A DNA stretch of 64,000 bases from a bacterium (GTDB taxonomy: Bacteria; Vulcanimicrobiota; Xenobia; Xenobiales; JADMJV01): NCBI GenBank assembly GCA_018780265.1, contig JADMJV010000029.1, positions 62,001-126,000 on the forward strand, in the 5' to 3' direction. Positions 9,378 through 18,698 of the stretch are shown piece after piece. The first letter of the stretch is position 1, and each line of letters starts with the position of its first letter. Under the pieces are notes generated by a model. That model made no database searches and had not been told where the DNA came from. It saw only the letters and a program-made list of their open reading frames with translations. The translations under genes were made by a program, and so were the position numbers.

Positions 9378-10454
9378 TTGCGCGTCCTGCTTACCGGAGG
9401 GCGAGCTCCGGCCACGCTTGAGCTCGCCCGGGTCTTGGCTCGGGCCGGCCACCAGGTCGAGGTGGCCGAGAGCCTGAGCCTGCACCGGTGCCGCTTCTCC
9501 AGGGCGGTGGAGCGTTGCCATCGCGTGCCCGCGCCCAACCGCCAACCCCAACTTTTTGCTCAGGCCTTGCAAACATTGATGACCACGCGTGCCATCGATC
9601 TGCTCATACCAACCTGCGAGGAGACCTACTGGGTCGCCAAAGCCGGCCTGGCCGGGGCCTGGTGCGAGCCCCCCGAAAAATTGCTACCCCTGCACAGCAA
9701 ATGGCAATTTCAACAACGAGTGGCCGAACATGGCCTGAACCCGGTGCAAACACAACGCTGTAACACACTCCCGCAACTGCTCCCCTACCTGAACGGAGCC
9801 CACGTGATCAAGCCCGAGTATTCGCGCTTTGCTCAAAAGGTCTTGATCCAACCACGCCAACTGAGCCTGCTGACCGGTGCCGGTCCGTGGGTCGTGCAGC
9901 CCTTCATAGAAGGTCGCGAATGGTGTGTCTTTGCCATGGCCCGGGCCGGCCGCCTCTTGGCCCGAGCCATCTATCCCAGCGAAATGCGCCTGGGCCAGGG
10001 CTCGGCTCTGCGCTTTCGATACCAGCATCACCAGGCCCTGAGTGAATGGCTGGACCGCTTTGTAGCTGGCGAAGCCTACACCGGCTTCGTGGCCTTTGAC
10101 TTCATCGAAGATCCGGCGGGACGGCTTTGGCCGCTGGAATGCAACCCGCGTCTGACCAGCGGCATTCACCTGCTGGCCGATCAAGCCGGCCTGGCCGACC
10201 TCTTCTGGAATGATCCTGGAGAGGTGCTGACCCCGAAGCCGGACAGCCGGGCCCAGCTTTCCCTGGCGCTGCTGCTGCTGGGCAAGTTCGGTTGGAAAGA
10301 AGCGCTGGCTGCCCGCGACGTCATTTTTTGTCGCCAAGACCCCTGGCCCGGCCTGCTCCAGGCTCTTACGCTGCTCCCCCTGGCGGCCCGGGCCGTGGGC
10401 CAGCGTATCTCCATGGTAGAAGCCAGCACCTGGGATATCGAGTGGAACGGGTAA
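9378..10454 (+). CDS. ATP-grasp family enzyme
   Basis: About 358 residues. It starts LRVLLTGGRAPATLELARVL, a Rossmann-like N-terminal domain, then HSKWQFQQRVAEHGLNPVQ, VIKPEYSRFA and VVQPFIEGREWCVF of the ATP-grasp fold. The metal/ATP site motif is near the end as LWPLECNPRLTSG (E-x-N-P-R). Such enzymes join a carboxylate to an amine or thiol. The start is uncertain: a TTG at 9378 is the first usable codon that gives the conserved strand, and no ATG is nearby. The downstream acetyltransferase gene overlaps by 13 bp, so the pair probably acts in one pathway. Confidence 0.75.
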   Translation: MRVLLTGGRAPATLELARVLARAGHQVEVAESLSLHRCRFSRAVERCHRVPAPNRQPQLFAQALQTLMTTRAIDLLIPTCEETYWVAKAGLAGAWCEPPEKLLPLHSKWQFQQRVAEHGLNPVQTQRCNTLPQLLPYLNGAHVIKPEYSRFAQKVLIQPRQLSLLTGAGPWVVQPFIEGREWCVFAMARAGRLLARAIYPSEMRLGQGSALRFRYQHHQALSEWLDRFVAGEAYTGFVAFDFIEDPAGRLWPLECNPRLTSGIHLLADQAGLADLFWNDPGEVLTPKPDSRAQLSLALLLLGKFGWKEALAARDVIFCRQDPWPGLLQALTLLPLAARAVGQRISMVEASTWDIEWNG

Positions 10455-11545
10455 GCCTGCATTTACAGCCACCCGTCTTGTGGCCCCAGCCCGATACGCG
10501 GGCCTACCTGGAGCCCCTGTGGACAGGCCCGCTGCAGCGCTATATCGGCAATCTGCGCACTGATCTGGCTCTGGCCGTAGTGGACGGAGAGGCACTGCCC
10601 CTTACCCTTCCCCGGCCCTGGAGGGGCAACAGCTACCTCTGTTCCCCTCTAAACCAGTATCTGGGCTACACCCGTGAAGTGCTCAGCAAGTCTCGAGTCC
10701 CCTGGACGGCCCGCGGGCTGGACGGCCCCATGGCCTGGCTGGCCGGTCTGGACCGGGTGGTTCAGGTCAACAACTGGCTGCTCTCCACCAATCTCTATCC
10801 CCCCCTCCAGGCCACCGCGTTGGCCCCGCTGCATCACTCTCTGCTGGGCCACTTCCCGCAGCGCGCCTTGCTCTTCCGCTCGTTGGACTGCCGCCGCAAT
10901 GCGCACCTGATTCACGGCTTGCGGGGGCTGGGCTACCGGGCCATCTTCAGCCGTCTGGTGTTTTACAAGGACGTTAGCCCTTCGAGCGAAGTTTGGAAGC
11001 AGCGAGACACTCGGGCCGACCTCAAGTTGGCGTCGACCACCCAGTACCGCTGGCGTCCGGCCCAACAGTGGTCAGAGGCCGACTTTGTCCGGGCCGCTCA
11101 ACTTTACCGGCAGCTCTACATCGACAAATACACCCCACTCAACCCACAATTCACGGCCGCCTACCTGCGCCACGTCGGGCAGGGGAGCTTTCAACTGCTG
11201 GGCCTCTTTGCCGGCGACCGCATGGACGGCGTGATCGGCTTCTGGGAGCGGGCCGGGGTGATGACCACGCCCATTTTGGGCTACGCCACCGAGTTGCCGC
11301 AAAAGCTGGGGCTCTACCGACTGCTCTGCCTGCGCATCGCCCAGGAGGGCCGGCAGCGAGGCTTGCTGGTCCATGAAAGCGCTGGCGTGGGGCGCTTCAA
11401 GCGCCTGCGGGGGGCGGTGGCCGAAGCCGAATGGAATCTGGTCTATCACCGCCATCTGCCCTGGTCACGCCGCTTACCCTGGTGGTTGCTGGAGGGGCTG
11501 ATCAACGGTCCCGGACGGCGCTTGGTGGAGTGGTGGGAAGCCTGA
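10442..11545 (+). CDS. GNAT/FemAB-like acyltransferase
   Basis: 367 residues from a GTG inside the end of the ATP-grasp gene. The C-terminal half has the pattern of a GNAT fold: DFVRAAQLYRQLYIDKY, LLGLFAGDRMDGVIGFW, then LGLYRLLCLRIAQEGRQRG as the acyl-CoA-binding helix region. The N-terminal half is a related domain with weaker signal. The enzyme probably adds an acyl or aminoacyl group to the product of the ATP-grasp enzyme; the substrate is unknown. Confidence 0.6.
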   Translation: MERVSLHLQPPVLWPQPDTRAYLEPLWTGPLQRYIGNLRTDLALAVVDGEALPLTLPRPWRGNSYLCSPLNQYLGYTREVLSKSRVPWTARGLDGPMAWLAGLDRVVQVNNWLLSTNLYPPLQATALAPLHHSLLGHFPQRALLFRSLDCRRNAHLIHGLRGLGYRAIFSRLVFYKDVSPSSEVWKQRDTRADLKLASTTQYRWRPAQQWSEADFVRAAQLYRQLYIDKYTPLNPQFTAAYLRHVGQGSFQLLGLFAGDRMDGVIGFWERAGVMTTPILGYATELPQKLGLYRLLCLRIAQEGRQRGLLVHESAGVGRFKRLRGAVAEAEWNLVYHRHLPWSRRLPWWLLEGLINGPGRRLVEWWEA

Positions 11546-11650
11546 ATATCAGCGCTCTTCTTCGGGAGGTGCCAGGAGATAGCCGACCCGTCAAAATATG
11601 CGTCTCGGGGGATTTCCCACGATTTAACTGAGACCCGCCGGTCCACGTCC

Positions 11651-12286
11651 ATGGGATTTTTGCCTCAAGCGTTTGAGGGGCATTCGGTATTTTTCGCGAA
11701 TTCCTTAGGGATAATGCTAGAGACGGGCTGCGAACTTTTGCTGGGGTATAGCTTTGGCGCGATGACGGGACACGCGACGCGATTGGCCTGGCGTCTGGTC
11801 GGCCTGAAGGAAAGAGTCACCTTGCTGCTGCTGCTCGCCTTGTGCCTGGGTTTGCTTTTTGATCCTATGTGGCGTGTTTATCTATCGGCGCTGCTGATCG
11901 GGACGGGCCTGGGGCTGGTGCGGGCCACTATGGGTTCGGTGGCCGCCACCTGTTTGATAAGCCTTCTCGCCACGATGATACTCGGCATTCTGTTGCCTTG
12001 GGTCCCTGATCCTCATTGGGGTAACCTGGTGACCACGGCACTGTTGGGAATGATCTTCGCTATCCTGACTAAACGGCGAGGTCGCTCTGCACTGGCCGCC
12101 GCACTGCCCCTGGTTCTGGCTCCCTTCTTGGGCGAGTTGGTGTGGTCTGTTGGAGACCGGATTGACTCCGACACCATTTTCATGATGGTGGGCATGTTGG
12201 TCGGGGCGCTGCTAGGCTGCCTGGACTGGCTTCGCCTGGGCCGTATTCTGCGTGCCTCTGGACCACTTGGACACGACCTGGAATAG
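11651..12286 (+). CDS. Polytopic membrane protein of unknown function
   Basis: Up to 211 residues with about five or six hydrophobic helices (LLLLLALCLGLLF; LISLLATMILGILLPW; IFMMVGMLVGALLGCLDWL). The first 21 residues look less natural. An in-frame ATG at 11714, with TTAGGG just upstream, could be the true start. No family is recognised. Confidence 0.55.
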   Translation: MGFLPQAFEGHSVFFANSLGIMLETGCELLLGYSFGAMTGHATRLAWRLVGLKERVTLLLLLALCLGLLFDPMWRVYLSALLIGTGLGLVRATMGSVAATCLISLLATMILGILLPWVPDPHWGNLVTTALLGMIFAILTKRRGRSALAAALPLVLAPFLGELVWSVGDRIDSDTIFMMVGMLVGALLGCLDWLRLGRILRASGPLGHDLE

Positions 12287-12437
12287 CGGAAGAGCGAGGT
12301 CAAGGTCTATTCCAAAGGACCAAAATCCCTCCCCCATTCCCCCGTAGGTCATCCCCCCCCCACCGTTTTCGACATCACCGACAGGCTGCCCCGGTCACCA
12401 CCAGGGATTCTATTTCTCCCTGCCGAAAGGACAATTT
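12287..12437. other. Intergenic, C-rich, no gene seen
   Basis: 150 bp with several runs of C, one of nine or more near 12352. It ends with the AAAGGA ribosome-binding site of the next gene. No promoter stands out. Confidence 0.5.
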
Positions 12438-13793
12438 GTGCCAAATTCATCCTTTAAGGGAGTGTTGACGGAAAAGTTGGCCGACAGCTTGCAGGGACCC
12501 CTGACGGCAGGGACTCCCCGCACCCTGCCTGGCAGCCCACTGGTTTTTCCTGGTAAGGCGACGGCGATTCTGGGAATGCGCCGGGCGGGGAAAACGACCT
12601 TGTTGCATCAAATTCGGCAGAAAGGTCTGGAGCAAGGACTCGAGCGCGAACAGGTTCCTTTTGTCAATTTCGAAGACGAGCGCCTGGCAGGCATTGAGGG
12701 CACCGATTTGCACCTTTTGCTCGAGGAATACTATCGGCGTTTTCCCTCGTGGCGGGGTCAAGAGAAAGTGCTTTGGTGCCTGGATGAGATTCAGGTAGTG
12801 CCGGGCTGGGAGCAATTCTTGCGCCGCATGCTGGATAGCGAAAACGTTCAAATCTATGTGAGCGGTTCCTCGGCAGCTCTTCTCAGTCAGGAGTTGGCCA
12901 CGGCCATGCGCGGCAGAGCCTGGAAAGTTGTTTTGCACCCGTTCAGTTTTCAGGAATACCTTCGCCATCATCGGCACGCGGAGCCAGCCGGTGCTTTTCT
13001 TACGGCGGTTCAGCGCACCGGCCTGGAACGCGCATTCTTAGACTATCTCTCCTCGGGCGGATTCCCCGAAGCCCAGGGATTGGCCAAGGGAACTCGATTT
13101 CAACTGCTGCAAGACTACGTGGATGTGGCCATTCTGCGGGACGTGGTCGATCGTCATCGAGTGAGCAACGTGGTGGGATTGCGCTGGTTGGTACGACACT
13201 TATTGTCCAATGCTGCAGGAAGTTTTAGCGTCGAAAAGTTCTACGCGGCCTTGAAGTCGCAGGGCATCAGCATTTCAAAGGATACCGTTCATCAACTGTT
13301 GAGCCATCTGGAAGACTGCTTTTTGATTCGTACCGTATGGGTTGAGGCCCAATCGGAACGTCGCCGGATGGTCAACCCACGCAAGTGCTATCCGATCGAC
13401 CCGGGCCTCATTCCGGTATTTGACCGAAGCGGCCGAGCCAACCTGGGACACGTTTTGGAAACAGCCGTCTTTCTGGAGTTAGAACGAAGGGGGTGGGAAG
13501 TGACCTACGTGCGGACTCCGACCGGCACAGAAATCGATTTTCTAACGCGTCAACCCGGGGGAAGTCGAGAACTCATCCAGGTATGTGCCGACGCCTCAGC
13601 GCTGGAGACCCAAAACCGCGAACTGCGCGCCCTCGAAGAAGCGTCCAATCTCTATCCAGACGCAGGCAAGCGACTGTTGGTCTTGACTCGGGACGGTCTA
13701 CCGTCCCATTTGCCGCCGGACGTGGTGGCTCAACCGGCCTATGAGTGGATGCTGGAGAACTTACAAACCACCGCTAGCCCCCGCACCCTCTAA
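12438..13793 (+). CDS. AAA-14/DUF4143 ATPase
   Basis: 451 residues starting with GTG after AAAGGA. Walker A is GMRRAGKTTLL (about residue 47) and Walker B VLWCLDEIQ (about 112). The conserved SGSSAALL and HPFSFQEYL motifs of this family follow. The C-terminal DUF4143 part ends with a nuclease-like core, VRTPTGTEIDFL then LIQVC. These ATPases are common in mobile and accessory regions and may have a role linked to toxin-antitoxin or chromatin functions; none is proven. Confidence 0.88.
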   Translation: MPNSSFKGVLTEKLADSLQGPLTAGTPRTLPGSPLVFPGKATAILGMRRAGKTTLLHQIRQKGLEQGLEREQVPFVNFEDERLAGIEGTDLHLLLEEYYRRFPSWRGQEKVLWCLDEIQVVPGWEQFLRRMLDSENVQIYVSGSSAALLSQELATAMRGRAWKVVLHPFSFQEYLRHHRHAEPAGAFLTAVQRTGLERAFLDYLSSGGFPEAQGLAKGTRFQLLQDYVDVAILRDVVDRHRVSNVVGLRWLVRHLLSNAAGSFSVEKFYAALKSQGISISKDTVHQLLSHLEDCFLIRTVWVEAQSERRRMVNPRKCYPIDPGLIPVFDRSGRANLGHVLETAVFLELERRGWEVTYVRTPTGTEIDFLTRQPGGSRELIQVCADASALETQNRELRALEEASNLYPDAGKRLLVLTRDGLPSHLPPDVVAQPAYEWMLENLQTTASPRTL

Positions 13794-14236
13794 AGTCGGC
13801 CTGGTTTCTGGTAACTGCCGCGCGCTGATCGGGGAAGTAGCCGGTAGCGAAGCTGGGCCGGAGCCTGGTCAGGCCGCTTGCCCTGGTGGTTGCTGATCAG
13901 CTGGGTCTCGGGGGCTTGCGCCTCGCCCCACACCGAATGGAGCAACTGGCGGTGGCTGACCACTCGGCCCTGGTTGAGCATGAATTGCTGCAGAATTCCA
14001 AACTCGTTGGGAGTCAGGTTGACGCGATTGCCGACTACGGTGACCTTGCGGGGGGTTGCTCCTCGAAAGAAACGCTCAAAAATTCGCGGGCGATCTTGCT
14101 CGGCAATAGCACTTCCAACATAACCTGATCCTCTTCCCGTCACAGTCGCAGCTCCACCTCTTGCTCGGGAGGGCTGAATTTGAGCGCGTTGTCGAGCAAG
14201 TTAAAGACTACCTGATGAAGCAATGCGGCGTCTCCA
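13790..14236 (-). pseudogene. Decayed two-component remnant: sensor kinase end joined to OmpR-type DNA-binding domain
   Basis: Read leftward, 14236-14140 encodes LLHQVVFNLLDNALKFSPP, a histidine kinase N-box, then a stop. In another frame a kinase F-box follows (DRPRIFERFFRG). It runs directly into NRVNLTPNEFGILQQFMLN and GRVVSHRQLLHSVWG, the winged helix of an OmpR/KdpE-type regulator. The receiver domain and much of the kinase are missing, so a deletion has fused two genes. The pattern resembles KdpD-KdpE. It is not expected to be functional. Confidence 0.65.
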
Positions 14237-14421
14237 GGGGGCCGGACTTAGCAGCGGACTGGCCTCGGCCCCGAAATATCATGGCTGAAGTAGAGTAGCC
14301 GAACCCCTACGGCGAAAAATAAAGAATTCATCAAGGCGACCTTGATACAATCTTGATTGAGAGTGGCGGCCCGGTCGGGCAGTGTCCAGGTCATGGGCAT
14401 CCGAACTGCGAATCAAGACCC
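14237..14421. other. Intergenic; inverted repeat ATCAAG...CTTGAT
   Basis: No gene seen. ATCAAG-5-CTTGAT occurs at about 14329-14345, followed by a second CTTGAT and a TACAAT at 14346. It may be an operator for the secreted YARHG gene downstream, but no good -35 box is present. Confidence 0.3.
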
Positions 14422-15249
14422 GTGAAGCTCAATTTTATTCTGGTATACCTCTTTAGCTGCCTGTGGTTGGTCGTCTCCAGTCACCAGGCCTACGCGGGCC
14501 CCTGGCCCAGCCTGACCGGCTATTACGTCGGTGACTTCGTGGCCGAGCATCTGGACCCCAAGAAGGATCCGATGCACCGGAATAAGATCAATATTTCCAT
14601 TGATTCGGTAAAGAAGGACAGGGTTCAAGGACATTCGGTGGTGGCCGGCAACTTGCGCCCCTTCTCCGGCAGTATCCGCCAGAAAGGGGAGGTCTATGTG
14701 GTGAAGGCGCGTGAGCCCGGGGACAACCAGTATGATGGCACCTTTGAGTTCACGGTGGACCCGCGGGTTCATCAGGTGAAAGGCCGCTGGACGGCCAACG
14801 ACAAGCAACTGGCCGTGACCACGCGCACCTATTCCTTGCAACAGAGGATTTTTAAATACAATCCCAGGCAGAACCTCGAGCAAGTCAACGCGCGCACCTA
14901 CCACGGAGGGACGGTGGTTTACGAGGGCTACGACAGGGCCACCAACACCGCCGAAGTCATCACACCGAGCGCCTTCAAAATCAACGCCTCCAGCACACTG
15001 CTAACCTCGAAGGACGTGGAGAATATGCACAAGCGGGACCTTGAAGTGATGCGCAACGCCATTTACGCCCGCCACGGCTACTCTTTCCAAAATCGAGAAA
15101 TGCGTTTCTACTTCGACAGGGTGGATTGGTACATTCCCGTTTCGGTCGACGTGACCCGAGAACTGAGCGAGATCGAGCGGAAGAATATCGAAATCCTCAA
15201 GCGCTACGAGAAGCACGCGGCCACCTACTATGACCGATTTGGAAGATGA
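14422..15249 (+). CDS. Secreted protein with C-terminal YARHG domain
   Basis: 275 residues from a GTG. A signal peptide (LNFILVYLFSCLWLVVSS, cut after AYA) is followed by a beta-rich region (about 30-190). The C-terminal YARHG domain is clear: LEVMRNAIYARHGYSFQNRE and WYIPVS, with the final ELSEIERKNIEILKRYE helix. YARHG is an extracellular domain of unknown activity. The longer open frame upstream lacks the signal-peptide shape, so I used the GTG. The gene end overlaps the convergent MBL gene by 22 bp. Confidence 0.8.
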   Translation: MKLNFILVYLFSCLWLVVSSHQAYAGPWPSLTGYYVGDFVAEHLDPKKDPMHRNKINISIDSVKKDRVQGHSVVAGNLRPFSGSIRQKGEVYVVKAREPGDNQYDGTFEFTVDPRVHQVKGRWTANDKQLAVTTRTYSLQQRIFKYNPRQNLEQVNARTYHGGTVVYEGYDRATNTAEVITPSAFKINASSTLLTSKDVENMHKRDLEVMRNAIYARHGYSFQNREMRFYFDRVDWYIPVSVDVTRELSEIERKNIEILKRYEKHAATYYDRFGR

Positions 15250-15992
15250 GCAGCGGGACAGTGGCAGGGTACCATGGTCAACTCCGGCTGGCGCTGGCGC
15301 AACTGAGAGAGCTTTTCCAAAGTAGCCAGGTAAGCGCCGCGGTCGGCCCCGGCCGCCCACAGTAACAGCCGGTTGGGTGTTCGCCTATGGTCGATTTCCC
15401 AACTCGTAAAGCAAGCATCCGCGATCAGAAAAAAGCGTCCCGTCTGACCTTCCCCGGCCAGGCCAAACTGGCCCACGGCGTGTCCCGGCAGGTCGACGCT
15501 CCATAAAGAGCCGTCGCCCAGCACATCGCGGCCCCATGAAAAGGGCGCCAGCCATCCGGGCAAAGTGGCCAGCGGGGTGTTCTCGATGGCCTGGGCCCGT
15601 TGGGCAAAATCGTCGGGCAACAGGGTTGGCAGGTAGCCCGACCGCCAGCCCCGCTGGCGGGCGCTATCCCAGGCTTGCTGGCTGTAAAGGAAGCGGGCCT
15701 GAGGATAGTCGCGACAGCCGGCGATGTGGTCGGGATGAAAGTGCGACAGGATGACGGTGTCAATGTCGAGTAGTGGGGTGGGGGCAGGGCGAACGTCGAG
15801 CAGCCAACGGTAAAGACGAGCCACCTGATAAATACGCGGTGCGTAGCCGGTGTCAAAAAGTAGCCTTCCACGGGTTGGATGCTCCAGCAAAAAGGCACGG
15901 GCGGGAACGCGCCAGGGAGTAAAGGGTTGGCCCGGCTGCAACAACCCGCGCAGGGCCCGGCAACTGCCGCCGTCCACCAGGCTCACGTTCAA
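15228..15992 (-). CDS. Metallo-beta-lactamase-fold hydrolase
   Basis: 254 residues with the zinc signature LSHFHPDHIAG (HxHxDH), an earlier LLFDTGY, a later DLPGHAVGQ (third His), LIADACF and a C-terminal PCHCP His. All metal ligands are present. It resembles lactonase-like (AttM/AiiA-type) members. The start is TTG (15992) overlapping the KASIII stop, or GTG at 15986. The overlap suggests coupled translation with the KASIII gene, so the substrate may be a product of that enzyme. Confidence 0.82.
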   Translation of the reverse strand: MNVSLVDGGSCRALRGLLQPGQPFTPWRVPARAFLLEHPTRGRLLFDTGYAPRIYQVARLYRWLLDVRPAPTPLLDIDTVILSHFHPDHIAGCRDYPQARFLYSQQAWDSARQRGWRSGYLPTLLPDDFAQRAQAIENTPLATLPGWLAPFSWGRDVLGDGSLWSVDLPGHAVGQFGLAGEGQTGRFFLIADACFTSWEIDHRRTPNRLLLWAAGADRGAYLATLEKLSQLRQRQPELTMVPCHCPAAHLPNRS

Positions 15993-16966
15993 AACTCCAG
16001 CACCATCCCTCCCAGCGATACTCCCGCCGAAGTCCCCAATAAAACCACAAGGTCACCGCGTTTCAGCTGCCCGCTTTCAACGGCCAGGTGCAGCGCCGCC
16101 GGCAGCGAGGCTGCTATCAGGTTGCCATAGTCGGCCACCACGTTGAAAAAGCGCTCGGGGGGCAGGGCCAGACGGCGACGCAGTTTTTCTAGCGAGGGCT
16201 GGCTGGCCTGATGAGGGATTACCAGCACCTGCTGGCGGCTTACCCCGGCCTGTTGCAGCAGGCGGTCAAAGAAGGAAGGAAGGGTTTGGGCCACCAGTTT
16301 GAAGAGAGCGGGCCCGTCCATGGCAAAGAGAAATTCGCCCTCACGGTCGGGAGTGTAATGGCGCGGATGAATCCGCGAACCGCCGCCGCGAATTTCGCAC
16401 AGAGCGCTGGCCTGACTGTGCGTCTCCATGGCGCAGGCCAGAATGCGTCCACTGGGGCCGGACCCGATGACCGCGGCAGCCGCCCCATCGCCAAACAGGG
16501 TGCAGCTTTCGGGATCGCGCCAATTGAGACCCGGAGAAGCCAGATCGGCCGAAACGATCAACACATGCTGGTAGCGTCCCGCCGCCACCGCCAGCGAGAG
16601 CAGATCCAGAGCCGTTGCAAAGCTGAGGCAGGTTGAGTCCACGTCAAAGGCCGGCACCACGGGGGAGAGTCCCAGTTGCCGATGCATGAGGCTGGCCCTA
16701 CAAGGCAGAGCCTGCTCGTAAGTGCCGCAGGCGGCCACCAGGCAGTCAACCTGACCCAGCTCCAGGCCGGCCCGTTGCAGGGCCTGCAGAGCGGCCTTGG
16801 CCCCCAGACTGGAGGCGGTTTCATGCTCGGCAAAAAAGCGGCGACGCACGCCACTGTGGCGCATGACCCAACCGGCCGGCAGCGAGGCCAACTGTTCCAC
16901 CTCGGCGGCACTGACTTCGCGTGCCGGTAGTGCCATGCCGGTCCCCAAAATGGTCACTGGAGTCAC
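15989..16966 (-). CDS. 3-oxoacyl-ACP synthase III (FabH/KASIII-like)
   Basis: 325 residues, normal for the family, starting with GTG. The triad is intact: Cys in DVDSTCLSF, His in VIPHQAS, Asn in DYGNLIAAS. The FGDGAAAAVIG and LLGTSAGVSLGGM segments are typical. It condenses an acyl-CoA or acyl group with a malonyl thioester or a similar acceptor. No other fatty-acid genes are adjacent, so it may serve a special pathway (for instance a signal or secondary metabolite) with the MBL hydrolase. Confidence 0.88.
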   Translation of the reverse strand: MTPVTILGTGMALPAREVSAAEVEQLASLPAGWVMRHSGVRRRFFAEHETASSLGAKAALQALQRAGLELGQVDCLVAACGTYEQALPCRASLMHRQLGLSPVVPAFDVDSTCLSFATALDLLSLAVAAGRYQHVLIVSADLASPGLNWRDPESCTLFGDGAAAAVIGSGPSGRILACAMETHSQASALCEIRGGGSRIHPRHYTPDREGEFLFAMDGPALFKLVAQTLPSFFDRLLQQAGVSRQQVLVIPHQASQPSLEKLRRRLALPPERFFNVVADYGNLIAASLPAALHLAVESGQLKRGDLVVLLGTSAGVSLGGMVLEF

Positions 16967-17072
16967 CCGGCCAACTTCTTCCCCGCGGTTCAGGCGCCTT
17001 TAGGGGGTGCCAACCGGCCCGTCTCTATTTCCTGGACAGGAGATAGCGCGAGCACGAGATAAACCACAAGCA

Positions 17073-17951
17073 ATGAAGATTCTCTTCCTTTTCTTGTTGT
17101 TGCTGGGGGTGGCCGGGGCCGAGTTGCTCAAAGACGAGTCGCTGAGTATGGACGGCGGAGTGAAGGTTCGTCAGTGGACCTATCGCAGTCACCAGTACGG
17201 CGTCAAGGGGCTGCTCTTTGTGCCGCCCACTCCGGCCGGAGTGAGACGCCCGGTGGTAATTTTTTCGCACGACGGCATCAACGGCATCTCCAAAGAGCAT
17301 CGCCTCTCGTCTTTGCGCCTGGCCAGGGCCGGTTACGTGGTATTTGCCCCCAGTTACCGTGGCGAGGACGGATCCGAGGGAATGGTCGAGGTGGCCAAAG
17401 GCGAGGTGGACGATGTGCTGCGGGCCAGTGAATTGCTGGCCGAAGTGCCCGAAGCCGACTGCCAACGCCTGGCCCTGGCCGGCGCCTCTCACGGGGCCCT
17501 GATCTCGATTTTGGCGGCCTCCCGCAATCCCAAAGTCAAAGCCGTGGTGGTGGCCTACGGGGTGATGGACATCTATCGCTGGTGGGACTATCTCAACCGC
17601 TCGGGCAAGCGGGGCAACGACGAAGTAACCCGCCGCACTTACGGCGATGGGCCCGAATCGCGCCCCCAGTCCTTTGCCATTCGCAACGCCCTGGGCGTGG
17701 TGCCTCAGGTGGACTGTCCGGTGCTGGTCCTGCAGGGCAAAAAGGACGACATTGTCCCCTATGAACAGGCCGAGTTTCTGCAGCAGGCCATGCAAAAAGC
17801 CGGCAAGACCTGTCAGGTAGAACTCTATCCTGACTGCCTGCACGGCTTTCTGGTCTACGCTCCCTATTTAAGCGACGTGACTCACGCTGAGCGCCAACAA
17901 ACCGAACAGAGCTGGCGCACGATGCTCGAGTTCTTGCGTAAAAACCTCTAG
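17073..17951 (+). CDS. Secreted alpha/beta hydrolase (dienelactone hydrolase/prolyl oligopeptidase-like)
   Basis: 292 residues with a signal peptide (MKILFLFLLLLGVAGA). The nucleophile elbow is GASHGA, the acid is in GKKDDIVP and the catalytic His in CLHGF. An oxyanion-forming FSHDG precedes. The fold and order match the S9/DLH superfamily. It probably cleaves esters or short peptides in the cell envelope. Its last 4 bases overlap the convergent DUF2807 gene. Confidence 0.85.
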   Translation: MKILFLFLLLLGVAGAELLKDESLSMDGGVKVRQWTYRSHQYGVKGLLFVPPTPAGVRRPVVIFSHDGINGISKEHRLSSLRLARAGYVVFAPSYRGEDGSEGMVEVAKGEVDDVLRASELLAEVPEADCQRLALAGASHGALISILAASRNPKVKAVVVAYGVMDIYRWWDYLNRSGKRGNDEVTRRTYGDGPESRPQSFAIRNALGVVPQVDCPVLVLQGKKDDIVPYEQAEFLQQAMQKAGKTCQVELYPDCLHGFLVYAPYLSDVTHAERQQTEQSWRTMLEFLRKNL

Positions 17952-18643
17952 GCGCGACCGAGTTGGGCGGCGCCGGACAGGTCTTGCTTGACGGTGGGAT
18001 TGCCCCGATAAGTCACCGCCGAAGCCCCCGAACCGTCGACTCGCAAGGACTTCTCGGCAGAGACCAGAGCCTTCGAGGCTCCCGACATTTCCGCCCTTAC
18101 CTCATCGGCCATCAGGCCCATGGCTGAAACGGCGCTGGCACCGCTCATGTCCAGGTCCAGACGCTGGGCAGCACCCTCCAGGCGCACCCGACTGGCTCCG
18201 CTCAGCTCCAGACCGAGACGATCGGCCTTGACTCCACTGACGTCACTGTGGACCGCGCCTGACAGTTCAAGATGCTCAAGTCCGTCCATAAACAGGGTAA
18301 CCTGAATGGGCTGCTTGGTGGAGAAAGATTCGCCATCTTTGGGCTGAATGTGCAGCACGCCATCTTCGACTCGCGTCTCAATCAGCGGCAGAATGTTGGA
18401 ATCGCCCTTCAGTTGGACCTTCTCTTCGGCGCTGCCGCATTTGATCTCCAGTCCTTCGATCCCCGAGGCCTGCACCCGGGTGAAGTGGTCTTGAAAGCCG
18501 CGCGACTCTTCGGCCGCCTTGCCGTCTCCCTCGACAGTGGCACCAGAACCACCGCCGGCCACCTTCCCGTTGATAAAAACCTGACCGTTGATAATGGAGA
18601 CGCTGCCGCTCCCCGAATAGCTGACACCGTTGACGTTGATCAT
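17948..18643 (-). CDS. DUF2807 (GIN) domain protein
   Basis: 231 residues. The head (INVNGVSYSGSGSVSIINGQ) is followed by a right-handed beta-helix-like DUF2807 domain with repeated LSGAS, MSGAS, GSGAS units. The family is a putative auto-adhesin. No signal peptide is visible at the ATG at 18643, which has an AGGAG site 6 nt upstream. It may be cytoplasmic or exported another way. Confidence 0.85.
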   Translation of the reverse strand: MINVNGVSYSGSGSVSIINGQVFINGKVAGGGSGATVEGDGKAAEESRGFQDHFTRVQASGIEGLEIKCGSAEEKVQLKGDSNILPLIETRVEDGVLHIQPKDGESFSTKQPIQVTLFMDGLEHLELSGAVHSDVSGVKADRLGLELSGASRVRLEGAAQRLDLDMSGASAVSAMGLMADEVRAEMSGASKALVSAEKSLRVDGSGASAVTYRGNPTVKQDLSGAAQLGRA

Positions 18644-18698
18644 AGCTGCTCCTAAACAATGCGGTAGCCCAATATTCTGCGCTACGGCGCGCCTCCCT

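Noticed and set aside
9684..10595. Minus-strand frame of 303 codons
   Set aside because: Shadow of the ATP-grasp gene.
15228..15249. 22-bp overlap of the YARHG and MBL genes
   Set aside because: Both genes are well supported and convergent ends often overlap slightly; no change of call is needed.
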